Part shown: in pieces, positions 33,825 to 40,832 of the stretch
Layout: each line of letters opens with the position of its first letter
Numbering within the stretch: the first letter of the stretch is position 1
Origin: a virus
Reading direction: 5' to 3' (one strand)
Virus record (IMG/VR): IMGVR_UViG_3300010885_047252
Span: 1 to 64,000 of that record
DNA: 64,000 bases
The notes under the pieces: model-generated
Database searches by the model: none
Seen by the model: the letters and a program-made list of their open reading frames with translations, nothing else
What the model was told of the DNA's origin: nothing
Translations under genes and position numbers: made by a program

Positions 33825-34039
33825 TACAATAAGTGAACATCATCTAAAAGATGAGTTGCTGGATGATTTATTTGATTAGAAAGCTTTTTAAAGTTTTTAC
33901 GCTTTTTAATTTTATAACCAGCTGTATGAAGATCAAGAACAATTTGTTCAGGAATACCATGCCAAATTGTAATGCCATACTTAGTTAAAGAATGGGCAAT
34001 AATATCAAGCTTATGCTTTTCGTGTAGTTTAAATATCAT
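33824..34039 (-). CDS. Hypothetical protein, 71 aa
   Basis: His/Lys-rich (MIFKLHEKHKLDIIAHSLTKYGITIWHGIPEQI). The C-terminus is basic. Function unknown. Confidence 0.45.
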   Translation of the reverse strand: MIFKLHEKHKLDIIAHSLTKYGITIWHGIPEQIVLDLHTAGYKIKKRKNFKKLSNQINHPATHLLDDVHLL

Positions 34040-34042
34040 TAG

Positions 34043-34129
34043 TTAATCCTTATGTGTGTAGGCATCGTAAACTATTCTTATAATAAAGAATGTAAACAAT
34101 GCGTTGAATAAGAGTACAGTTTTGTACAC
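34043..34129 (-). CDS. Possible 28-aa membrane peptide
   Basis: GTG at 34129 to TAA at 34043; one hydrophobic helix (TVLLFNALFTFFIIRIV). No clear RBS; weak candidate filling the gap between the cold-shock gene and the next ORF. Confidence 0.3.
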   Translation of the reverse strand: MYKTVLLFNALFTFFIIRIVYDAYTHKD

Positions 34130-34135
34130 TAAGAA

Positions 34136-34336
34136 CTATACAAGACGAACGTTGTTTGCTTCAGGACCTTTACGGCCTTCACCAATCTCGAACTCGACAC
34201 TCTGACCTGTGACAAGTCCACGTCGGCCAGATCCTTCTATGTTAGAAGAATGAACAAAGATGTCTCCATCTGTTTCTGTAGAAATAAAGCCAAAGCCTTT
34301 TTCTTCATTAAAAAATTTTACAATACCTGTAGGCAT
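34136..34336 (-). CDS. Cold-shock protein (CspA family)
   Basis: A 66-aa CSD protein of typical length: [19 protein letters not shown] with RNP1 (KGFGFIS) and RNP2 (DIFVHSS), ending EANNVRLV. Binds single-stranded RNA/DNA; in phages it may aid transcription antitermination or mRNA unfolding. The RBS is weak; located among small ORFs and tRNAs. Confidence 0.92.
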   Translation of the reverse strand: MPTGIVKFFNEEKGFGFISTETDGDIFVHSSNIEGSGRRGLVTGQSVEFEIGEGRKGPEANNVRLV

Positions 34337-34376
34337 TAGTACTCGTTTCTATTATATTATTTGTTTGTTTATTTGT

Positions 34377-34652
34377 TTAATTATTATTTAAAAAATTAAC
34401 TAAGATAACATTATCGTTATCTGTTGTTTGATCGTTTTTATAATAAAGAATTTTAGATTTAGCTACTTGAAAAGATAGCGAACCGTGGTCGAAGGTATCA
34501 CGATAAAAATAAAGAATTTCATTTTCAGACATTTGTATATCTAAACGATATCCATCTTCTGCTAAAAAATATTTTAAAGCAGATTGTATAGAATCAAAAT
34601 GATCGTGAATTACACCTTCGTTTGAACGAGTGTAGTATATAGGATTAGACAT
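34377..34652 (-). CDS. Hypothetical protein, 91 aa
   Basis: Start chosen at the ATG at 34652, overlapping the upstream stop (TAATG). Tyr-rich mixed fold (YYTRSNEGVIHDHFDSIQ). Function unknown. Confidence 0.5.
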   Translation of the reverse strand: MSNPIYYTRSNEGVIHDHFDSIQSALKYFLAEDGYRLDIQMSENEILYFYRDTFDHGSLSFQVAKSKILYYKNDQTTDNDNVILVNFLNNN

Positions 34653-34864
34653 TACAGGTATGTCCATTTATCAATTCCAGGAATAAGACCTAATGTAGAT
34701 CCATTTTCCCAGTTTACAAAAACAGTACCATTGTCATCAACATAGTTAATAACACCTTGGGTACCAGGAGTTAAAGCAGTAAATTCATCAGTGCAACTAA
34801 TTAATTGAACTTTTTTTCCAATAAGAGTTTTACCGAATTGAGCATATATGTGATTGTTTTTCAT
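34652..34864 (-). CDS. Small SH3-like protein abutting tRNA-Asn
   Basis: ATG at 34864 directly after tRNA-Asn (G-CTATG). 70 aa, beta-rich with a KOW/SH3-like rhythm (TPGTQGVINYVDDNGTVFVNWENG). The tRNA 3' end GGGAG could also serve as Shine-Dalgarno sequence. Confidence 0.5.
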   Translation of the reverse strand: MKNNHIYAQFGKTLIGKKVQLISCTDEFTALTPGTQGVINYVDDNGTVFVNWENGSTLGLIPGIDKWTYL

Positions 34865-34866
34865 AG

Positions 34867-34939
34867 CTCCCAGAGTAGGGGTCGAACCTACGACCAACGG
34901 ATTAACAGTCCGTAGCTCTGCCAACTGAGCTATCTGGGA
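34867..34939 (-). tRNA. tRNA-Asn (GUU)
   Basis: Acceptor TCCCAGA/TCTGGGA, discriminator G, D-arm GCTC/GAGC, anticodon arm ACGGA-CTGTTAA-TCCGT (GTT), T-arm GTAGG/CCTAC with TTCGACC. CCA not encoded; CTA follows. Confidence 0.92.
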
Positions 34940-34946
34940 TAAATTT

Positions 34947-35207
34947 TTAAATTATTACTTCAATTGAAGAATCATAATTTTGCAACTGAGGGTTATCAAG
35001 AAGTTGAATAGCAAATAACGGAGTAAGGTCGTGATTATCTAAATCTGTTTCAGTATTAGCAAATGACAAAGTTAAATTAGCTTCATGAAGAGATAATAAA
35101 AGTTCTCTAAGGTCAAGGCCTATAGGTCTAAGATTGTCAATTAAACGATGAGCTAAAAGAATAAGATCTTGAGCTTCTTGACGTGTTGGTTGTAGTTTTG
35201 TTTTCAT
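34947..35207 (-). CDS. Hypothetical helical protein, 86 aa
   Basis: N-terminal amphipathic helices (RQEAQDLILLAHRLIDNL) and an acidic tail. RBS aaggaa. Function unknown. Confidence 0.5.
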   Translation of the reverse strand: MKTKLQPTRQEAQDLILLAHRLIDNLRPIGLDLRELLLSLHEANLTLSFANTETDLDNHDLTPLFAIQLLDNPQLQNYDSSIEVII

Positions 35208-35230
35208 GTTTTCCTTTATTGGTGGTTATT

Positions 35231-35500
35231 TTACCAACCGCAACGTGAAAATATCACAGCAGTTGAGAATACGTATATGAGTAAGAGTATTTCATACCTA
35301 TAACGAGAATAAGCTCTAGCAGTACGTATACCTTTACGGTATAGTTTATCTTGTTTTCTAGCTAATTGATGATTGTCTGTACGAAATGGATAAGTAAAGA
35401 AATGATGATCTTCTATTGTTTGATTATGCTTCATTCCGTAATCAATGCCGTCAGTATACGGTCTGATTTTTGGAATTAAAGTATTAATTAATTTTCTCAT
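35231..35500 (-). CDS. Hypothetical basic protein with C-terminal hydrophobic segment
   Basis: 89 aa, Arg/Tyr/His-rich (KQDKLYRKGIRTARAYSRYR), C-terminal hydrophobic segment (ILLLIYVFSTAVIF). Possibly membrane-anchored. Function unknown. Confidence 0.45.
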   Translation of the reverse strand: MRKLINTLIPKIRPYTDGIDYGMKHNQTIEDHHFFTYPFRTDNHQLARKQDKLYRKGIRTARAYSRYRYEILLLIYVFSTAVIFSRCGW

Positions 35501-35509
35501 AGAAAGTAA

Positions 35510-35647
35510 TTAGTTAACTAATGACGAGACAACAAAACCAATTACCAATGCTAGTGCGCCAAGTGCTAACATAGTTATGCCGACTTGTCTCATAGCAGAA
35601 GGAGTTGGCTTTGAGTTAGAAGATGGATTAAAAGGAGGTTGTTGCAT
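35510..35647 (-). CDS. Small membrane protein, 45 aa
   Basis: ATG at 35647 with aaggaaat upstream; Pro/Ser-rich N-terminus then one membrane helix (ITMLALGALALVIGFVVSSL). Confidence 0.5.
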   Translation of the reverse strand: MQQPPFNPSSNSKPTPSAMRQVGITMLALGALALVIGFVVSSLVN

Positions 35648-35690
35648 TTTATTTCCTTATTGTTGTTGTAATAGATATTATAGCACAGGG

Positions 35691-35773
35691 TACCCGAGAC
35701 CGGACTTGAACCGGTAAGATCTTGCGATCCGGGGGGTTTAAGCCCCCTGCGTCTGCCATTCCGCCACTCGGGT
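35691..35773 (-). tRNA. tRNA-Leu (UAA)
   Basis: An 83-nt class II tRNA: acceptor ACCCGAG/CTCGGGT, anticodon arm GGGGG-CTTAAAC-CCCCC (TAA), long variable arm GGATCGCAAGATCTT, T-arm ACCGG/CCGGT. Reads UUA/UUG, frequent in this phage. Confidence 0.92.
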
Positions 35774-35778
35774 GAGGT

Positions 35779-36039
35779 TTAATCTAGATTTTCAATACTA
35801 GACTGATAGTCTTGATAACTCATCCCAGAAGTAGTTAATATATTATAAACAGAATTGTAATGAGATTGTAAGTCTACAATTTGATCTTGAGACAATTTAC
35901 AATCTGGAATAGAAACATATCCTGGATAGGTAGTATCTTGTGCACTCATCATAGACTGCACCCAATTAATAAGATATTGGGTAGATTTAATTGTTGTTAA
36001 GTCTTCAGAAGAAGACGTGATCATAATAGACATTGACAT
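35779..36039 (-). CDS. Hypothetical protein, 86 aa
   Basis: Ser/Thr-rich helical protein (MSMSIMITSSSEDLTTIKSTQ). No motif recognised. Confidence 0.45.
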   Translation of the reverse strand: MSMSIMITSSSEDLTTIKSTQYLINWVQSMMSAQDTTYPGYVSIPDCKLSQDQIVDLQSHYNSVYNILTTSGMSYQDYQSSIENLD

Positions 36040-36049
36040 AATAGGGCTT

Positions 36050-36217
36050 TCAGCTATTGAATTTAATTATTTTATCCTTCAAACATTCAATACATAGGTA
36101 TTGATTATACTTAATAGATTTGTTTACATTTTTAGAAATTAAACCACAGTCAGCACAAGTATGATTGATATCTCTGTGTTGATACAAATTTTGTATAGGT
36201 TTAGGATTTTTCTTCAT
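36050..36217 (-). CDS. Small zinc-ribbon protein, 55 aa
   Basis: ATG at 36217, TGA at 36050. HTCADCGLI and YLCIECLKD form a four-Cys ribbon, resembling small phage fingers. Confidence 0.55.
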   Translation of the reverse strand: MKKNPKPIQNLYQHRDINHTCADCGLISKNVNKSIKYNQYLCIECLKDKIIKFNS

Positions 36218-36225
36218 CTATATTT

Positions 36226-36618
36226 TTAATATACAGATTTCATTAATAAAGATACTTGTTGGAGAGTTTCATAACTAACGGAATTGTAAATTCTTTCAGA
36301 AACACAGGGGCCAAGAAGTAGACAAGGACCATATAAAGTCTTAGTGTAATTTTTAGAGTTTGTTCTATATATAGCAGTGGCAAAAAAATTAATTAAATAA
36401 TCAATATTTAAATAAGAATTACATAGAGCTATGTTAAAGTTTTTATTGACTTCTATAAAAGATACATTATTAGAACTAAATACATAGGAAATTATTGAAG
36501 CGTAATCATCTGTTAAAACAGAAGGGTATTCCTTAGGAGGAACACTGATTGCTTTAATGGATTTAGATGGATTAGGTAATCCATTAATGGTATTACTTAA
36601 GATAGAATTTCTATCCAT
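36226..36618 (-). CDS. Hypothetical protein, 130 aa
   Basis: Starts one base after the protease stop. Mixed alpha/beta (SIISYVFSSNNVSFIEVNKNFNIAL), ending in a Cys-containing segment (GPCLLLGPCVSERIYN). Might be a partner or immunity factor of the upstream secreted protease, without direct evidence. Confidence 0.45.
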   Translation of the reverse strand: MDRNSILSNTINGLPNPSKSIKAISVPPKEYPSVLTDDYASIISYVFSSNNVSFIEVNKNFNIALCNSYLNIDYLINFFATAIYRTNSKNYTKTLYGPCLLLGPCVSERIYNSVSYETLQQVSLLMKSVY

Positions 36619-36619
36619 A

Positions 36620-38203
36620 TTACTTTTTCTTACATTTAGAAAGTTTAAGATTACACTTGGTAGAAAACTGAACAGTTTTAATAGACTTAATAATAGGTTT
36701 ATTCTTGGGATAAATGTTTATTCTAGTGCTATAAGCTGTTTTAGTACCATAAATGGTGAGCCCATAAAATTGACAATAGTCAATTGCTGAAGCAGGAACT
36801 AAAAGCTTATAGGAGTGAAAAGAATATACATCTTGTTTTGGAATAGTATAAGTATTTAAGTTATTACAGAACAATTCATAATGAGTTATAAATTGTTTAT
36901 TTTGATAAGGGTCACGATATTTAACCCAAACAAAGTTTTTGTATAAACCATTTAAATCAAGAAGAATAGGTTTTGGAATAGGAGGTAAAGTTAAAGGAGG
37001 AGGAACAACAGTAGTAGTTGTTGATGTAGTGACTGGGACAGGAAGAGTAGTTGTAGTAGAGGTAGTAGATGTAGTGATAACTACAGGCAAAGTAGTGCTA
37101 GTAGTAGTAGGTAGAGTTGTTGTGGTAGTTGTTGAAACAACTGGAAGAGTAGTGGTAGTGCTAGGAATTGTAGTAGTAGACACTGGGGTATCTGTAAACA
37201 TTGATGTAAAATCTAGTCTAGGTACAGATAGATTTGTATAAGCATCTTTAGAGGTTTTAGATGCAGATATAAAATCTGAAACAACTTTATCAACAGATTG
37301 AACACCAAACTTAGAACGATAGACTGCAAATGCTCCAGCTACAAATGGAGTAGCCATAGATGTACCTGAAGCCGATTGATATGCAGCACCAGTAATAGAA
37401 GATAGTATTCTAAATCCAGGTGCAGATAAAGTGGTATATTTATTTACATTTGAAAAATCTGCAATTAAAGATGTATTAGTATAAACAGCAGCAACAGAAA
37501 CAGCATGGGATATACAAGCAGGAGCACTCATGCCATAAGCATAAGAGTTACCTGAAGCTATGACTGTAGCTATATTAAGATCTTTAAGAGATTTAATAGC
37601 AGAAGTCATTTCTGGAATATAAGCGTCACAATTTGTAGTAAAAGTTTTAGATCCACCAAGAGACATGTTAATGGAAGTTATGCTGTACTGTGAAGAAATT
37701 GAATTAACCCAATTTAAAGCTTTAATGATATCATCATCATAAGCAGCTCCTGATGAATCAAAAACATTAATAACAATAATTTTGGCTTGAGGAGCTATTC
37801 CATGAAAGCTAGCATTACTGCCAACAACAATGCCAGCAACATGGGTGCCGTGCCAGTGAACTGGTTTAGCTGCACCAATTCCAATCATAGAGGTAGATCC
37901 ATTAGGGCATTTAGCAGCAAAGCAAGCTTCTAAAGCTACACGTCCTTGAAGAAATGGATGAGTAGAATCTACACCAGTATCCATGATAACTACATAAGAA
38001 TCTTGACCTTTATAATTAAGATCATAAGGTAAATTAGCTCCCACAAATGGGATAGATTCAGCTAAACTAAAAGTAAACTTAACTGGACCGTTTGCACGAG
38101 CAACATCAAAAGTGGTAGCATTGAGATTGTTTACTCTGTATATACAAATAGAAAACAATAATGCAGTAACTAAAAATAGTGATTTAAATTTAGAAATTTT
38201 CAT
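36620..38203 (-). CDS. Secreted subtilisin-like serine protease (S8)
   Basis: About 527 aa from the ATG at 38203 (TAATG overlap with the helicase stop). Signal peptide or anchor KFKSLFLVTALLFSICIY. S8 triad: Asp in VVIMDTGVDSTHP, His in HWHGTHVAGI, Ser in SASGTSMATPFVAG, with the oxyanion Asn in ASGNS. A Thr-rich linker of about 60 residues (STTTTTTLPTTTSTTLP) follows, then a C-terminal domain of about 100 residues. Such linkers are common in secreted proteins of aquatic actinobacteria. It would act outside the cytoplasm. A host-like cargo gene, unusual in a phage. Confidence 0.88.
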   Translation of the reverse strand: MKISKFKSLFLVTALLFSICIYRVNNLNATTFDVARANGPVKFTFSLAESIPFVGANLPYDLNYKGQDSYVVIMDTGVDSTHPFLQGRVALEACFAAKCPNGSTSMIGIGAAKPVHWHGTHVAGIVVGSNASFHGIAPQAKIIVINVFDSSGAAYDDDIIKALNWVNSISSQYSITSINMSLGGSKTFTTNCDAYIPEMTSAIKSLKDLNIATVIASGNSYAYGMSAPACISHAVSVAAVYTNTSLIADFSNVNKYTTLSAPGFRILSSITGAAYQSASGTSMATPFVAGAFAVYRSKFGVQSVDKVVSDFISASKTSKDAYTNLSVPRLDFTSMFTDTPVSTTTIPSTTTTLPVVSTTTTTTLPTTTSTTLPVVITTSTTSTTTTLPVPVTTSTTTTVVPPPLTLPPIPKPILLDLNGLYKNFVWVKYRDPYQNKQFITHYELFCNNLNTYTIPKQDVYSFHSYKLLVPASAIDYCQFYGLTIYGTKTAYSTRINIYPKNKPIIKSIKTVQFSTKCNLKLSKCKKK

Positions 38204-39873
38204 TAGTATCTTTTCTTGTAATCTATTTTGTTTTGAAGCCATTTAGGCTTAGGATTGTTCTCGTAGTAACGAGAGATGATTTGACTTGCCATACCTTTGG
38301 TCATATCTGACGTAATAGGTATTCCAATTCTTTTTAAAAGTTTTTGTTGAGAATCTGTTGGAGAATCAACTCTCCAAGCAGCAGATGAATCAAGTAGTGC
38401 AACAGATGCTGCACGGTTGTTTTGAATCCATTTGTCTGAACGAGCAAATGCTTCTCTAATGTCTGAAACAGTACCTAAAAGGGTAGTTGTTTTAGCATGG
38501 TTGTCATGTATAGTTACATTCCAACGACCAAGAGTATCGCACTTAATGCGCATATACTCTGTATTGTTTAAGCCAAGATGGTAATCGTCTTCACCAATTT
38601 CAGCCCAAACGAGTTTGGAATACTCCTGTACAACAGGATTAGGAGGAGGAGGCATAAACAAGTTAATGCGGGTATAAGCTATTTTGATGTCATCAGGATT
38701 GAGAACACGAACAGCTTCACCTGGACAGTAAGCCTCAAGTTCTTCAAACTTTTCAGCGACGTCTGTTAGACTCTGTCCTTGTAAATCGAATTCTGGTGGG
38801 AGACCCAACAGAGTAGGAAGGCCAATAGGTTTCTTGCCTATAGTGGTGTCTGCAATATCTATAATTGTACAATGCTTTTTACTTTCATGTAGGCGAGTTC
38901 CTCGTCCAACTATTTGAGTATAAAGTAAAGTTGATCGAGTAGGTTTTGCTAGAATAATAGTTTGAAGAGATGGCTCATCAAAGCCTTCAGTCAAAACGCC
39001 AACATTTACAATAACGGAAATCTGGCCAGTTGCAAACTGAGCAAGGATGCTTTCTCGTTCTTCTCGTGGAGTTGTTCCCACGATTACGGCGGTTGTTACC
39101 GACGCTTGCTTAAAGGATAAGGCCAAGTTTTCGGCGTGTCTGACGCCGGATGCGAATACAATGGCTTTCGTATCCATTGCCAAATTGCGATAAGTGGCAA
39201 CGACAAAAGCATTACGCTCAGGAGTATCCACTTTTTGTTCAAGCTGATCTTGGGCATATTCACCATTCCTTATTTCTACATCAGAGATGTCTACGTTTGT
39301 TTTAACTCTATAGCCGACGAGAGGGCAAAGCCATCCGTCTTTAATTAGATCTTGTATGGATTTATAGTATACTATTTCTTCAAATACGTCAATTAACCTA
39401 GTTGAATCTGACCTCTGTGGCGTTGCAGTAACGCCCAAGAGGAAATCAGGAGAGAAATAATCAATAATTCTTCTATAAGTAGGAGCAGCAGCATGATGGG
39501 CCTCATCTATAACTATGGTTTTAAAGTAATCTTTAGGATAAGCTTCAATACGAGGAGTATTGTTTCTACCTAAAGTAGCAACACTGGCAACGACTACGTC
39601 GACATGGCCAGCTTTGCGTTCTGCTTGTTCAATTTCTACAACAAGATTAGGATTAGAAGCCATAATCTTATTGCGAGCTTGTTCAAGTAATTCAGCTCTA
39701 TGAGCTAAGACTAACATTGGCAAAGAATCTTTGCGCAATATGGGAAGATGTGAAAATAAAATAGTTTTACCTGCACCCGTAGGTAATACAACAAGTTGTC
39801 TGTTAATGCCATTAGCTTCATTAGCTATAATAGCATCGAGTGCCTCTTGTTGATATGGGCGAAGGGAGATCAT
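38203..39873 (-). CDS. SF2 DEAD/DEAH helicase
   Basis: A 556-aa protein. Motif Q/I RPYQQEALDAI..VLPTGAGKT, motif Ia LAHRAELLEQA, motif II VIDEAHHA, motif III GVTATP, helicase C domain with FDEPSLQTIILAKPTRS and VGRGTRLH (motif VI). The organisation matches RAD25/UvsW-like and type III restriction-like SF2 helicases that remodel branched or duplex DNA. Probably involved in phage replication or recombination. Its stop overlaps the protease start. Confidence 0.9.
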   Translation of the reverse strand: MISLRPYQQEALDAIIANEANGINRQLVVLPTGAGKTILFSHLPILRKDSLPMLVLAHRAELLEQARNKIMASNPNLVVEIEQAERKAGHVDVVVASVATLGRNNTPRIEAYPKDYFKTIVIDEAHHAAAPTYRRIIDYFSPDFLLGVTATPQRSDSTRLIDVFEEIVYYKSIQDLIKDGWLCPLVGYRVKTNVDISDVEIRNGEYAQDQLEQKVDTPERNAFVVATYRNLAMDTKAIVFASGVRHAENLALSFKQASVTTAVIVGTTPREERESILAQFATGQISVIVNVGVLTEGFDEPSLQTIILAKPTRSTLLYTQIVGRGTRLHESKKHCTIIDIADTTIGKKPIGLPTLLGLPPEFDLQGQSLTDVAEKFEELEAYCPGEAVRVLNPDDIKIAYTRINLFMPPPPNPVVQEYSKLVWAEIGEDDYHLGLNNTEYMRIKCDTLGRWNVTIHDNHAKTTTLLGTVSDIREAFARSDKWIQNNRAASVALLDSSAAWRVDSPTDSQQKLLKRIGIPITSDMTKGMASQIISRYYENNPKPKWLQNKIDYKKRY

Positions 39874-39894
39874 ATTTTAGTTCCTTTTTAAAAA

Positions 39895-40080
39895 TTAAAA
39901 TCCAAACAGATCTATGTCACCATAAAATTGTTCGACAATCATTTTACTTTCAACCCTACGAATATAGTCAACTTCAATTATTTTACCACAGATAACAGTA
40001 TCATCGTGAATGATACAAGTTTTATCTGAGTTAATTTTTGGTTGAGTAATAAGTGGTTTTTTTTCGATTAATGTTAACAT
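39895..40080 (-). CDS. Hypothetical protein, 61 aa
   Basis: Short beta-rich ORF (CIIHDDTVICGKIIEVDYIRR) between the helicase and the 219-aa gene. Function unknown. Confidence 0.4.
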   Translation of the reverse strand: MLTLIEKKPLITQPKINSDKTCIIHDDTVICGKIIEVDYIRRVESKMIVEQFYGDIDLFGF

Positions 40081-40085
40081 AAGAA

Positions 40086-40745
40086 TTATCCAAACCTGAT
40101 AGCTATTGAATTCTTGTCATCAATGTTTTGTTCGTTCAAGATTTCATAATGGAATCCATTGACATTGAAATAACGAAGCACTTCTTCATAAGTGAATGGA
40201 CCAGAATTGTTTGAATGTGAAAACACAAAAAATAATTCTACCATATCACCAAGTGGAGAATCTCCACTAGTGACACTGTGAGCTACCTTATTGATAAAAG
40301 ATTCTTGCATAAGCCAGTTAATAGTATTATCTAAGTTATAAGTGTATGGGGTTGTATAGATTAAGCAATGGTCAGGAGTTACAAATGTAACAACCATTGC
40401 ATCTTTTTTAATATCGTCAGCAGAAGTTACTGTTACGTCGGTTGCGATGATAAATAATTCTGATGATATAGACATTGGGAAATAAAGCATTTCAGCCAAA
40501 GCAATATAGAGATCATCCTTATTTTCTGTGTCACGACAGGTAACTACGCCAACGATATTTTGATGACAACTGAATACAGACATAGTTGGGTGAAATGAAT
40601 CACGACCAAATTTGTCTACATGTTGTTCAAAGAATTTTTGAAACTTTAAATATTCTGAGTAAGGATTTTTGCAGATGTAAGATACATCTGAATCAAACTT
40701 TTCAGGAGATTCAAAGTAAAGATTATTAGAGTCTTCGTGAGACAT
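40086..40745 (-). CDS. Hypothetical protein, 219 aa
   Basis: Alpha/beta protein (VFSCHQNIVGVVTCRDTENKDDLYIALAEMLYFPM). No family recognised. Preceded by a strong terminator of the upstream large gene, so it has its own promoter or depends on read-through. Confidence 0.5.
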   Translation of the reverse strand: MSHEDSNNLYFESPEKFDSDVSYICKNPYSEYLKFQKFFEQHVDKFGRDSFHPTMSVFSCHQNIVGVVTCRDTENKDDLYIALAEMLYFPMSISSELFIIATDVTVTSADDIKKDAMVVTFVTPDHCLIYTTPYTYNLDNTINWLMQESFINKVAHSVTSGDSPLGDMVELFFVFSHSNNSGPFTYEEVLRYFNVNGFHYEILNEQNIDDKNSIAIRFG

Positions 40746-40770
40746 GAGGTTTCCTTGTTAAAATAAAAAA

Positions 40771-40810
40771 GGGTGTCCGCAAGTAGAATAATCTACTCAC
40801 GAACACCCTT
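40771..40810 (-). terminator. Intrinsic terminator of the 846-aa gene
   Basis: Long imperfect hairpin (AAGGGTGTTCGTGAGTAGA paired with its near complement) directly downstream of the gene, followed on the leftward strand by TTTTTTATTTT. Confidence 0.75.
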
Positions 40811-40832
40811 AAGTTAGTGTGATATGGCAATG

